Shown piece after piece: positions 17,340-25,441 of a DNA stretch of 64,000 nucleotides. This DNA comes from Roseburia zhanii (GTDB lineage Bacteria > Bacillota > Clostridia > Lachnospirales > Lachnospiraceae). The DNA lies in assembly GCF_014287635.1 (NCBI RefSeq), contig NZ_JACOPH010000011.1:1-64000 (forward strand), in the 5' to 3' direction. How positions within the stretch are numbered: the first letter of the stretch is position 1; each line of letters opens with the position of its first letter. The notes beneath the pieces are model-generated. The model had not been told where the DNA came from. It did not search any database and saw only the letters and a program-made list of their open reading frames with translations. The position numbers and the translations under genes were made by a program.

Positions 17340-18506
17340 ATGCGGATTTTGGTATATAAGTGGAAAGCTTATAACTATGCAGATATTTTAGAAACATTTA
17401 CAGAACTTGGTTATGAGTATATCACCGTTGAACGGGATTTGGATCATTATGATGAACATGCGGGATTTGAAGCAGAATTAGCAGAGATCGTACAAAGGGA
17501 ACAGTGTGAGATGATATTCAGCGTCAATTATTTTGCACTGATCACGACCGTCTGCCAGAAGTTAATGATCCCGTATGTGGTCTGGACATGTGACAATCCA
17601 CTGATCAGTATGTACCACAAAAACGTATTTGCTCCCTGCAATTATTTCTTTACCTTTGATCAGACAAATTATCTTGAATTTCAGGGAATGGGCGTAGAGC
17701 ATATCTGGTATCTTCCATTGGCAGTCAATACAAAAAGACTGGATTATCTGTTAGATCAGACAAATGATTTTGCGGCATATGCAAATGACATAGCATTTGT
17801 CGGCAGTTTATATGAAAGAAACAGTTATGACAGGCTTCGTCCGGCACTTCCGGAATATTTAAGGGGATATTTTGATGCAGCAGTCTGGGCACAGCAGTGT
17901 ATCAGTGGCGGCAATATCTTAGAGGAAATGCTCACAGTAGATATTTTAGAGCAGTTAGAGGAGCATTTTAAATTAGAAAAATCAAAGGATTCTTTTTCAG
18001 ATCTTGGACTGATCTTCTCGACAACAGTGCTGGGATTTAAAACAGCGGCAGACCAGAGAAGACGGGCACTTTTAGAACTTTCCAAAAAATATGCAGTGAC
18101 GATATACAGCAATAGTGATACCAGCAGTCTTTCCCGGGTGCGTTATGGCGGCTCATTAGATTACTGGAGCGAAATGCCAAAAGTTTTTGCGGCAACAAAG
18201 ATCAATCTGAATTTTACGATCCCGAATATCAAGAGCGGACTGCCGCTTCGTATCTGGGATGTGTTAGGCAGCAGAGGTTTTCTGATGACAAATTTTCAGG
18301 CAGAAATACCCTATTATTTTAAAAATAAAGAAGATTTAGTTTGTTTTGAAAGTGTAGATGAATTGGTGGAACTTGCAGGTTATTACCTGACGCACGAAGA
18401 AGAACGCAGGCAGATCGCAGAAAATGGCTACCGGAAAGTGTGTAAGCATCATGGGTATGGGCAGCGTATCACAAACATGATGGAGATCGTGGGATCGAAT
18501 ATTTAG
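17340..18506 (+). CDS. glycosyltransferase with DUF3880-type N-terminus (CgeB-like)
   Basis: The 388-residue protein begins MRILVYKWKAYNYADILETF and has a Rossmann-type N-terminal half (VVWTCDNPLISMYHKNVFAP, NYFFTFDQTNYLEFQGMGVE). Its C-terminal half is of the Glyco_trans_1_2 type (IPNIKSGLPLRIWDVLGSRG, then an acidic E..Y..TH segment). This arrangement is shared by CgeB-like enzymes and by many glycosyltransferases that decorate flagellins or spore coats. The sugar and acceptor are unknown. The ATG at 17340 has GAGAGGGAG before it. No flagellar genes are in the window, so a flagellar role remains speculative. Confidence 0.8.
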   Translation: MRILVYKWKAYNYADILETFTELGYEYITVERDLDHYDEHAGFEAELAEIVQREQCEMIFSVNYFALITTVCQKLMIPYVVWTCDNPLISMYHKNVFAPCNYFFTFDQTNYLEFQGMGVEHIWYLPLAVNTKRLDYLLDQTNDFAAYANDIAFVGSLYERNSYDRLRPALPEYLRGYFDAAVWAQQCISGGNILEEMLTVDILEQLEEHFKLEKSKDSFSDLGLIFSTTVLGFKTAADQRRRALLELSKKYAVTIYSNSDTSSLSRVRYGGSLDYWSEMPKVFAATKINLNFTIPNIKSGLPLRIWDVLGSRGFLMTNFQAEIPYYFKNKEDLVCFESVDELVELAGYYLTHEEERRQIAENGYRKVCKHHGYGQRITNMMEIVGSNI

Positions 18507-18592
18507 GTGTTCATTTTGCAGTCTGTGTGGTATACTTATATTGTATGGTGTCGTCTGACAGTTACGATATTACGAAAAGATGGAGGCGGGAC

Positions 18593-19537
18593 ATGAGGAC
18601 AATATATAAGACTGATAATGGAATCCTTTCCCAGATGGAATCCTTTGAACCGGACGTATGGGTGAATCTGATTTCACCGACGATGGACGAACTGACAGAA
18701 GTTGCAGAATATTACGATATTGATATTGCAGATGTCCGGGCAGCATTGGATGAAGAAGAAAGTTCCCGTGTGCAGATGGAAGACGGATATACCCTGATAT
18801 TAGTGGATATTCCGTTTGAGGAAATCAGAAATGAACAAAAGGCATATACCACAATCCCGCTTGGTATACTTTTAGTCCAAAGTGCGATCATTACAGTCTG
18901 CAGTGATGATACAGTGATCTTGAATTATTTTTATAATAACAGAATGCGTGGGTTCAGCACCAAGAAAAAGATGCGTTTTGTATACCAGATTTTGCTTCGA
19001 ACTACAAATCTTTATCAGGCATTACTGCGTGTGATCGATAAAAAGCGAAGTGAAATTGAAAAAAGGGTAGGATCGGAAACAACAGAGGACAGGGATCTTA
19101 TCAACCTGCATGAGTTAGAGAGTAACCTTGTCTACTTTGCAACGTCCCTAAGTGCAAACAAAGTCGTATTAGAACGGCTGACACGCTATGAACGCATCAA
19201 ACAGTATCCGGAAGATAAGGAACTGTTAGATGATGTTATTGTCGAGAACAGACAGGCGATTGAAATGACCAATATTTACCGGGATATCATTCATGGTGCA
19301 AGGGAACTGGTATCTACGATCATCAATAACCGCCTGAATAATGTGATGAAATTTCTCACTTCCATTACATTAGTTATGGCGATCCCAACGATCATATCAG
19401 GATTATACGGTATGAACGTCAGCGGAAAATGGATGCCGCTGTCAGATACCCCGCATGGATTTTTGATCATCTGCGGACTCACAGGAGCTGTGTGCCTGTC
19501 AGCATTGTTGATCTTAAAACGACGAAAGATGCTTTGA
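18593..19537 (+). CDS. CorA-family divalent cation transporter
   Basis: The 314-residue protein has the CorA layout: a soluble cytoplasmic domain (1-250; FEPDVWVNLISPTMDELTEV) with long helices, then two C-terminal membrane helices, the first ending in the YGMN ion-selectivity motif (GLYGMNVSGKW). CorA pentamers import magnesium, cobalt or nickel; some relatives export zinc. The basic tail LKRRKML lies in the cytoplasm. The start follows GGAGGCGGGAC. It is transcribed alone or with the upstream glycosyltransferase (86-nt gap) and ends at a terminator. Confidence 0.92.
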   Translation: MRTIYKTDNGILSQMESFEPDVWVNLISPTMDELTEVAEYYDIDIADVRAALDEEESSRVQMEDGYTLILVDIPFEEIRNEQKAYTTIPLGILLVQSAIITVCSDDTVILNYFYNNRMRGFSTKKKMRFVYQILLRTTNLYQALLRVIDKKRSEIEKRVGSETTEDRDLINLHELESNLVYFATSLSANKVVLERLTRYERIKQYPEDKELLDDVIVENRQAIEMTNIYRDIIHGARELVSTIINNRLNNVMKFLTSITLVMAIPTIISGLYGMNVSGKWMPLSDTPHGFLIICGLTGAVCLSALLILKRRKML

Positions 19538-19541
19538 ACGT

Positions 19542-19584
19542 AAATGGCATAGAAAGTACAGTATATTTTCTATGCCATTTCTTA
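19542..19584 (+). terminator. terminator after the CorA gene
   Basis: AAATGGCATAGAAA (19542-19555) pairs with TTTCTATGCCATTT (19567-19580), a 14-bp stem that could act in both directions. Confidence 0.75.
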
Positions 19585-19624
19585 GTTATCTATATAATAA
19601 GAAGAAAGATGAGGATGGAATGAT

Positions 19625-20377
19625 ATGAAACTGATCTCATGGAATGTAAATGGAATACGTGCCTGTGTTGGCAAAGGATTTTTAGATTATTTTAAAGAAG
19701 CAGATGCAGATGTTTTTTGTATACAGGAAACCAAAATGCAGGCAGGTCAGTTAGAACTGGACTTAGAAGGTTATGAGCAGTACTGGAATTATGCACAAAG
19801 AAAAGGATATTCAGGAACAGCAATCTTTACAAAGAAAAAGCCTCTTTCAGTCAGCTATGGTATCGGAATAGAAGAACACGATACAGAGGGGCGTGTGATC
19901 ACATTGGAATTTGAAGATTTTTATATGATCACAGTCTATACACCAAATTCGCAGAATGAATTGGCAAGATTAGATTACCGTATGGAGTGGGAAGACGCAT
20001 TTCTTTCTTATCTTAAGAAGTTAGAAGAAAACAAACCGGTGATCATCTGCGGAGATCTGAACGTGGCACATCAGGAGATCGATCTGAAAAATCCAAAGAC
20101 AAACCGTAAAAATGCAGGATTTACTGATGAAGAACGTGGTAAATTCCAGACACTTTTAGACAATGGTTTTATTGATACTTTCCGTTATTTTTATCCAGAC
20201 CAGACAGGGATCTATTCATGGTGGTCATATCGTTTTCAGGCAAGGGCAAAGAATGCAGGCTGGCGTATAGATTATTTTCTGGTATCAGACAGCTTAAAAG
20301 ACAGACTGGCCGATGCGAAGATCCATACAGATGTTATGGGTTCAGATCATTGTCCGGTAGAACTGGTCCTTTTGTAA
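19625..20377 (+). CDS. xth: exodeoxyribonuclease III
   Basis: This 250-residue endonuclease/exonuclease/phosphatase-fold enzyme cuts AP sites and removes 3' blocks in base-excision repair. Motifs: [13 protein letters not shown] at the N-terminus, CIQETKMQ with the metal-binding Glu near residue 37, [24 protein letters not shown] and the catalytic GSDHCPVEL at the end. Length and order are those of the ExoA/Xth group. The ATG at 19625 has GAGGATGGAATGAT upstream. Confidence 0.96.
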   Translation: MKLISWNVNGIRACVGKGFLDYFKEADADVFCIQETKMQAGQLELDLEGYEQYWNYAQRKGYSGTAIFTKKKPLSVSYGIGIEEHDTEGRVITLEFEDFYMITVYTPNSQNELARLDYRMEWEDAFLSYLKKLEENKPVIICGDLNVAHQEIDLKNPKTNRKNAGFTDEERGKFQTLLDNGFIDTFRYFYPDQTGIYSWWSYRFQARAKNAGWRIDYFLVSDSLKDRLADAKIHTDVMGSDHCPVELVLL

Positions 20378-20472
20378 GCTGACAAAACTTTCCAACAGGT
20401 TTCATGGTGATTCTTATATTCTGGTCACAAATATGTAATAAAATCGTAACATATTCAGAAAGGAGAACACAC

Positions 20473-21735
20473 ATGAAACAGAGAAACAGGAAACTTTCCT
20501 GCTTGTGTATTGCAACAGCATTACTTGCGGGAGCAAATACAACGACGGTAGTTGCCCATGAATCGAAGGATCAGGTGGTCGAGGAAACTTATACATTACA
20601 TACTGGAGCAGCTACAGCGGTTTTAGAAACAGCAAGAGAAGAAGCCGCACGCTATGCACAGGAGTTAAAAGAACAGGAAACAGATACGGATTTCGAAAGT
20701 CAGGAATCTAACGAAGAATCAGAAATTACAGAAACAGAACTTGCAGTTACGCAGGTAGAATCTTATCTTAATATCCGTAATCAACCGGATTTAGAAGGAG
20801 AAGTGATCGGAAAACTTTATCCGGATTCCGTAGGTGAGATCATCGGGGAAGAAGGAGAATGGTTGCAGATCTCATCCGGTACAGTCAATGGTTATATCAA
20901 GGCAGAATATGTACTGCGTGGAGAAGAAGGCGCAAGAAAAGCCGAAGAAGTCGGAGAACGTCAGGCAAAAGTAGAAGCAGTTACGCTCCGCTTAAGAGAA
21001 GCTGCTACTACAGAAGCACGGACAGTCGAACTTTTACCGCAGGAAGAAATACTTCACGTACAGGAAGAAGAAACAGAAGGCTGGATCAAGGTAGCATCAG
21101 AAGCAGCAGAGGGTTATGTATCAGCCGATTATGTGGAAGTCTATACAATATATCAGGAAGCAGAATCCAAAGAAGAAGAGGAAGCAAGGCTGAAAAAAGA
21201 AGAAGAGGAACGTTTGAGGGCAGAAGCAGAAAGAGCCGCACAGGCAGCAAGAGAAGCCGCACAGGCATCAGCAGTAAGAGGACAGGAATCTTCCAATACA
21301 GCAAAAAGCAGACAGGTTGCATCAGGAAATCAAAGCAGCCAGAATACCCAGTCTGCCCAGAGCAGTCAGGCATCTGCCACAACAGCTTCTGGTATGGGAC
21401 AGAGCATTGCAAATTATGCACTTCAGTTTGTCGGCAATCCCTATGTATATGGAGGAACAAGCTTAACAAATGGCGCAGACTGTTCCGGATTTGTAATGAG
21501 TGTTTATAAGCATTTTGGAATCAATCTGCCAAGAACTTCCGGCGAACAGGGAAAGTGCGGAACCAACGCAGGCGGGCTTGCCAATGCCGTACCGGGAGAT
21601 TTAGTTTCCTATTCCGGTCATATCGGGATCTATATCGGAAACGGTCAGATTGTCCATGCAAGTTCGGCAAAAACAGGTATTAAAGTATCGAATGCGAATT
21701 ACAGAACGATCTTATCCGTAAGGAGGATCGTATAA
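20473..21735 (+). CDS. secreted SH3b-SH3b-NlpC/P60 peptidoglycan hydrolase
   Basis: The 420-residue protein has a signal peptide (about 1-28, LCIATALLAGANTTTVVA), an acidic stretch, two bacterial SH3 domains (about 95-148, VESYLNIRNQPDLEGEVIG; and 160-215, VTLRLREAATTEARTVELL), a Glu/Ala/Lys-rich coiled coil (225-265), a Ser/Gln linker and an NlpC/P60 domain (310-420). Catalytic Cys is in NGADCSGFVM, His in SYSGHIGIYIG and the third polar residue in IVHASS. Such enzymes cut the D-Glu-diamino acid bond of stem peptides. The start is set by AAAGGAGAAC and the signal peptide. Confidence 0.93.
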   Translation: MKQRNRKLSCLCIATALLAGANTTTVVAHESKDQVVEETYTLHTGAATAVLETAREEAARYAQELKEQETDTDFESQESNEESEITETELAVTQVESYLNIRNQPDLEGEVIGKLYPDSVGEIIGEEGEWLQISSGTVNGYIKAEYVLRGEEGARKAEEVGERQAKVEAVTLRLREAATTEARTVELLPQEEILHVQEEETEGWIKVASEAAEGYVSADYVEVYTIYQEAESKEEEEARLKKEEEERLRAEAERAAQAAREAAQASAVRGQESSNTAKSRQVASGNQSSQNTQSAQSSQASATTASGMGQSIANYALQFVGNPYVYGGTSLTNGADCSGFVMSVYKHFGINLPRTSGEQGKCGTNAGGLANAVPGDLVSYSGHIGIYIGNGQIVHASSAKTGIKVSNANYRTILSVRRIV

Positions 21736-21810
21736 AAAGTATTGCAAAATGCCATACTGATTAGAAACAGGCACAAAAACTGTGACAGAGAGTATGGGCA
21801 GGTGTGACAG

Positions 21811-22386
21811 ATGGCAGTACTGATAGACAGACAGGAAAAAATATGGATAGAACAAATAAAAAATCTTTGTAAAAAAGATGCCATCCATATCATAGATAAG
21901 GAAGAAGCTGTACAGCATATTGAACTGGAAGTGACAGATTTTCCAATAGAAGAAAGGAAAGGGATTTTTTCGAAAATTCCTTTCCTTATTGTATCAAGAG
22001 AAAGATCAGAAGAAAAAATCTTAGAAGCATTTGAAAAAGGTGCAGAAGATTATATGATCTATCCGGTCAGTCCGGCAGTTGCAAGAGTAAGGATACTCCG
22101 TATTTTAAAACATTTGCAGCAGCACGCCGGAAATTTGCAGGAACTACAGAACATCCTTCAACTGACACCCAATGAATACAAACTGTTTTCTTATATGATG
22201 AAAAATTCCAGAAAAGTTTTAACAAGGGCAGAACTGTTAGAGGGTGCTTTTGGGGAAAACTATGAAGGATATGACAGGAACGTGGATAATTATATGAAAG
22301 AAATCCGGAAAAAATTAGAACAGATGCCAGAAGGCAGCCAGAGGATAGAAACCGTCTATGGAGTGGGATATCGGTATATGCCGTAA
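21811..22386 (+). CDS. OmpR-type DNA-binding response regulator with degenerate receiver
   Basis: The 191-residue protein has a shortened receiver-like N-terminus (1-105) and a clear winged helix (about 118-190; LTPNEYKLFSYMMKNSRKVL, YMKEIRKKLEQ, ETVYGVGYRY). In the receiver, the alpha4-beta5 end reads GAEDYMIYPVSP, so the conserved Lys is Tyr; the phospho-acceptor region (EVTDFPIEE) is not typical and the N-terminus lacks the usual paired acids. It is probably a phosphorylation-independent regulator. No kinase gene is adjacent. The ribosome site (AGGTG) is weak. Confidence 0.8.
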   Translation: MAVLIDRQEKIWIEQIKNLCKKDAIHIIDKEEAVQHIELEVTDFPIEERKGIFSKIPFLIVSRERSEEKILEAFEKGAEDYMIYPVSPAVARVRILRILKHLQQHAGNLQELQNILQLTPNEYKLFSYMMKNSRKVLTRAELLEGAFGENYEGYDRNVDNYMKEIRKKLEQMPEGSQRIETVYGVGYRYMP

Positions 22387-22402
22387 GGATTTTACTGTAT
22401 AG

Positions 22403-22456
22403 GATCCGGGTGTCAAAAGATGGCTTTACGTTTTTGACTGGCAGATTGCACAAAGT
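22403..22456 (+). repeat. 55-bp dispersed repeat, copy 1
   Basis: The segment starts GATCCGGGTGTCAAAAG and ends TGGCAGATTGCACAAAGT. It matches 28031-28085 at all but about seven positions. It begins 17 nt after the regulator stop codon. Confidence 0.8.
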
Positions 22457-22466
22457 GACGTGTATG

Positions 22467-22503
22467 TCTTAACGCCCCTTGGACGGGGCGTTTAAGACTT
22501 TTG
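22467..22503 (+). terminator. strong GC-rich terminator
   Basis: GTCTTAACGCCCC (22467-22479) pairs with GGGGCGTTTAAGAC (22485-22498), with a one-base bulge and a TTGGAC-type loop, followed by TTTT. Confidence 0.85.
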
Positions 22504-22559
22504 CTGCCGTCCATGGCAGCAAAGCAAGTTCATAACATATAGTCCCATGGACTATATGT
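22504..22559. repeat. two further palindromes between convergent genes
   Basis: GCTGCC/GGCAGC (22504-22521) is followed by the perfect 11-bp-arm palindrome ACATATAGTCC-CAT-GGACTATATGT (22535-22559), just beyond the thiT stop codon. The second may terminate or stabilise the thiT message from the other strand. Confidence 0.7.
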
Positions 22560-22564
22560 ATCCG

Positions 22565-23248
22565 TTAGGCAGATAATGCATTTTTCTTGACTGCTGCCAA
22601 TGCTTTTGCAACAGGCGGAAGGCTGATAACGATCAAAGTGGCAACAGCTTCCGGTACAAGATAAGTTGCATTATAAGTTAAAGAATAAACAATGGCAGGT
22701 GTTCCTTCAGGTGCATAAGATCCGAAGAAGACCACACCGGAAATTACTGCAAATACATAGCGTCCGAAAACGGCAGCAATATATCCGATCTGAAGTCCAT
22801 GCTTCTTATTTGCAAAAAATCCTGCAATTCCCAAAGCACCGAAAGCTAAAGGATAATCTAGGATCATCTGTGGAAGTGTATAGAAGATCGGTTCCATAAC
22901 AAACTGTACCAGACCATAAGCAATAGCAGTCATAAGACCAACATAAGGTCCGTACCAGTAGCCGATCAGTGCGATAAAGAGCATACTGAATAAAGTAACA
23001 GAACCGCCCATCGGAAGGTTTGCAAATTTGATCATAGAGCATACAACAGCCAAAGCGATCGCAACTGCGGAATAAACAAGCTGTTTAGTTGTCAGAGTCC
23101 GTTTCTTTTCAGAATCCTTGTGGCGAATGATTGCTGCGACTACAACTAGAAGTGCAATAATAATGACTACAACCGCAATACCCGGTGCAGTAAGACGTAC
23201 GGAACCATCATCCCAGGCTCCGATCGTAGTGGTAAAAAAGTCTTTCAT
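22565..23248 (-). CDS. thiT: energy-coupled thiamin transporter substrate-binding subunit ThiT
   Basis: The 227-residue membrane protein matches the ThiT (YuaJ) S-component of ECF transporters: NLPMGGSVTLFSMLFIALIG near residue 85, GYWYGPYVGLMTAIAYGLVQ, then PLAFGALGIAGFF and a C-terminal pair of helices. It binds thiamin with high affinity and works with a shared EcfA/A'/T module encoded elsewhere. An extra N-terminal membrane helix (about 15-40) before the canonical start at KRTLTTKQLVYSAV makes it longer than typical ThiT. The start at 23248 has AAAGGAGGA. The TPP riboswitch upstream confirms the substrate. Confidence 0.95.
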   Translation of the reverse strand: MKDFFTTTIGAWDDGSVRLTAPGIAVVVIIIALLVVVAAIIRHKDSEKKRTLTTKQLVYSAVAIALAVVCSMIKFANLPMGGSVTLFSMLFIALIGYWYGPYVGLMTAIAYGLVQFVMEPIFYTLPQMILDYPLAFGALGIAGFFANKKHGLQIGYIAAVFGRYVFAVISGVVFFGSYAPEGTPAIVYSLTYNATYLVPEAVATLIVISLPPVAKALAAVKKNALSA

Positions 23249-23315
23249 AAAATCCTCCTTTAATTCTGATCGCAGGGAGGAAAACACTTTTTCTGATGTA
23301 AATAATTCTCTAAAT

Positions 23316-23417
23316 GCTTCCTTACGCCGGTATTATCCGGTTCAAGTAATAAGGGTTGATGAAAAATCATCTCTCAGCGTTGAATGAACTTATCAAAAGT
23401 ACGTGTTCTGCGCCCCT
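23316..23417 (-). promoter_or_regulatory. TPP riboswitch of thiT
   Basis: On the minus strand the aptamer carries GGGGCGCAG (23417-23409), CGCTGAGAG (23379-23371), CTTGAACCGGATAATACCGG and GCGTAAGGAAGC (23327-23316). No terminator follows. Instead TCCTCC (about 23279-23274) can pair with the thiT Shine-Dalgarno GGAGGA, so control of translation start is likely. Confidence 0.95.
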
Positions 23418-23452
23418 AGCGATTTCGTTTGATTGTAATTTCTAACGATAAT

Positions 23453-23481
23453 AATATAGCAGGAGGGGAAGGGAAAGTCAA
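23453..23481 (-). promoter_or_regulatory. promoter of the thiT riboswitch transcript
   Basis: On the minus strand TTGACT (23481-23476), 17 nt, TATATT (23458-23453) preceded by TGC (extended -10). Confidence 0.8.
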
Positions 23482-23521
23482 CTGGGAAATGTCTGGTATA
23501 AAAACTTAGCGAAGACAGTCA

Positions 23522-23668
23522 GTTACTGTTCAGACGCAAGCTTGACACTGCGCTGTCAAGCTATGCGCCATAGTGTTAATTATTGTGTGATTACAGCCCC
23601 TGCCTCGTAGAGGCATTTTAAATGGGCTGTAATCGTTGCTGCTCACACTGTTAGGTGTAAACAGTAAC
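23522..23668. mobile_element. MITE, variant copy (147 bp) with 8-bp target duplication
   Basis: Ends GTTACTGTT (23522-23530) and AACAGTAAC (23660-23668) are flanked by the exact direct repeat GACAGTCA (23514-23521 and 23669-23676). Inside are GCTTGACA/TGTCAAGC, and GATTACAGCCC/GGGCTGTAATC around a GCCTC-GTA-GAGGC hairpin. The ends match the two other MITEs at 38904 and 55319, but the interior differs. There is no reading frame. Confidence 0.88.
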
Positions 23669-23801
23669 GACAGTCAGGTTCAGATCAATAATAAAAGAAC
23701 AAATATTCGGAGTACGAGGGATAATTATAGGACAGCTAATATAGTAAGATATAGTCAGCAGGAAGAAAATAACATTCAATATCACAAGGAGGCTGATTTA
23801 T

Positions 23802-24278
23802 ATGAAAAAGAATTCATTTGGACAGGGAGTGGCAGTATTTATTGTAGTAATTGGTATTTGCTATATGATTGGAGCGATAGGAAAGGCAAGTGAACCTAAA
23901 TGTATGAAGGCAGGATGTGATAACAGGCGGGCAAGCGGAAGCAGCTATTGTTATCTGCATAAACCATATACTGGAAATGGTTCATCACATACCACTTCAT
24001 CGTACAGCAGTCAAACATCAGGCAGTACTTCGAAAGATCATACAAGCAGTTCAGGTAGCGGTAGTTATAGTACAAAATCATATACAACAAATAATTCGTC
24101 ATACAATAGCAGTTTAAAGAAAGATACCACGACAAAGGCGAGCAGCTATGATTCTTACGATGATGGATACGATGACATCTATATGGATGGAGATTATGAC
24201 TATGACAGATATGATCGCGATAGTGACTATGCTGATGGCGTAGATGATGCAATGGACGAGTTTGGAGAAGAATGGTAA
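23802..24278 (+). CDS. small membrane-anchored Ser-rich protein with a Cys/His motif
   Basis: I do not recognise a family. The 158-residue protein has an N-terminal membrane helix (about 7-27), then CMKAGCDNRRASGSSYCYLH, a CX4C...CX2H arrangement that could bind zinc, a long Ser/Thr/Tyr-rich low-complexity middle (50-115) and a very acidic Asp/Tyr-rich C-terminus (DYDYDRYDRDSDYADG). ACAAGGAGG precedes the ATG, so it is probably expressed. Codon use and composition differ from the housekeeping neighbours and it sits between a MITE and an accessory gene. Confidence 0.7.
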   Translation: MKKNSFGQGVAVFIVVIGICYMIGAIGKASEPKCMKAGCDNRRASGSSYCYLHKPYTGNGSSHTTSSYSSQTSGSTSKDHTSSSGSGSYSTKSYTTNNSSYNSSLKKDTTTKASSYDSYDDGYDDIYMDGDYDYDRYDRDSDYADGVDDAMDEFGEEW

Positions 24279-24377
24279 AATGAAGACGATAGAGATTTTA
24301 TATGGAGAATTGAGTTTATAGAATTTTCTTACAAGTTCATAAACAAGAAGACGTATTTTTAAATGGGAGGGTTGGCT

Positions 24378-25274
24378 ATGGTAGATTTAGTATTATTTCC
24401 ATCTAGTTATTTTAGCATCTTAAAGGTGGATGAAGATTTGCAGGCGGAGTATGAGGCGGTAAAAACTACAGGTTTGTTTGACATTTCTTTTTTTGGATAT
24501 GATAAATGGATTAACGAAGATATACTTATTATCAATAATGCACCAAAAGAAGAAAGAAATGCTGTGTACAGAGGCTGGATGATGAAGCCTGAAAAGTATG
24601 AAAAATTATATCAGCTTCTGTTAGAAAAAAATATCAGGCTGGTAACGACTCCAAAAGAATATGAGTTAATGCATATTTTTCCTAATATATATGAAGCATT
24701 AAAGGAAGATACTGCAAAAATGGAGATATATCCACTACATACTAAGATTGATATTGAAAGTGTCAAAAATAGAATGGGGAGATTTATGGTAAAAGACTAT
24801 GTTAAATCAGTAAAGGGTACTGATTTTCCAAAGTTTTTTGATGAAAGTGTGACTCAGGAAGAATTTGATAGCTGGATGAAAGTCTTTTATAAGTATCGTG
24901 GATCTCTATTGACTGGAGGGATATGCATAAAGGAATATCTTGATCTAAAGCGGTATGGCGGTAGAACTAATGAATACAGAGTGTTTTATATCAACCATGA
25001 GATTGCCACTGTTAGTAGAAACTCTGCACAAGGAATATATACACCGTTGCCTTCTAAGGATTTACTAGATAAATATAAGAATTTAGAAAGCATATATTAT
25101 ACGGTAGATTATGCAGAATTAGAAGATGGCTCATGGAGAATTATAGAAGCTGGTGATGGGGCGGTTTCAGGATTATCAGAATTTCAAAATTATGAACAGT
25201 ATTTTCGGGCACTTTATCACTGTTTTAGTGATGATATAATATCTGATACCATAGATTCTTATTATAGAATGTAG
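24378..25274 (+). CDS. ATP-grasp domain protein (DUF4343 type)
   Basis: The 298-residue protein resembles stand-alone DUF4343 ATP-grasp proteins: YRGWMMKPEKYEKLYQLLLE near residue 75, a central lobe (FMVKDYVKSVKGTDFPKFFD) with the nucleotide-contact Lys-Asp, EYRVFYINHEIATVSRNSAQ and the metal-site-like ELEDGSWRIIEAGDGAVSG near residue 250. ATP-grasp enzymes join a carboxylate to an amine or thiol through an acyl phosphate; the substrates of this group are unknown and many occur in phage-defence or peptide-modification settings. The ATG at 24378 follows GGGAGGG. The gene is more AT-rich than its surroundings. Confidence 0.75.
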   Translation: MVDLVLFPSSYFSILKVDEDLQAEYEAVKTTGLFDISFFGYDKWINEDILIINNAPKEERNAVYRGWMMKPEKYEKLYQLLLEKNIRLVTTPKEYELMHIFPNIYEALKEDTAKMEIYPLHTKIDIESVKNRMGRFMVKDYVKSVKGTDFPKFFDESVTQEEFDSWMKVFYKYRGSLLTGGICIKEYLDLKRYGGRTNEYRVFYINHEIATVSRNSAQGIYTPLPSKDLLDKYKNLESIYYTVDYAELEDGSWRIIEAGDGAVSGLSEFQNYEQYFRALYHCFSDDIISDTIDSYYRM

Positions 25275-25275
25275 T

Positions 25276-25404
25276 CAGGACGATTGGATTCAAGATGGCT
25301 ATATTTATCTTGTAGATGAGGAAGAACTGAGTGTAGAGCAGATTTCAGAAGGGTATTGCTGGTTTAAAGCAAGACATATGAAATACCATATCATTCCAGA
25401 TTGA
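25276..25404 (+). pseudogene. C-terminal remnant of an unidentified gene
   Basis: Two bases after the ATP-grasp stop codon, another frame reads QDDWIQDGYIYLVDEEELSV, then a Cys-Trp-Phe stretch and HMKYHIIPD before TGA. It has protein-like composition but no start codon or ribosome site and closes upstream at a TAG. It is probably the tail of a deleted gene, or of a longer version of the ATP-grasp gene after a frameshift. Confidence 0.4.
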
Positions 25405-25408
25405 AATA

Positions 25409-25431
25409 ATGCAGGGAAAATCTCCCTGCAT
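25409..25431. terminator. hairpin between convergent genes
   Basis: ATGCAGGGA and TCCCTGCAT (25409-25417/25423-25431) form a perfect 9-bp stem. On the minus strand, after cls, it is followed by TATTTC. Confidence 0.6.
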
Positions 25432-25441
25432 ATCTTCTCCC

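Noticed and set aside
20859..21509. 216-codon plus-strand frame inside the SH3/NlpC-P60 gene
   Set aside because: It is a shifted-frame shadow rich in Arg/Ser; the main frame has a signal peptide, SH3 and catalytic residues.
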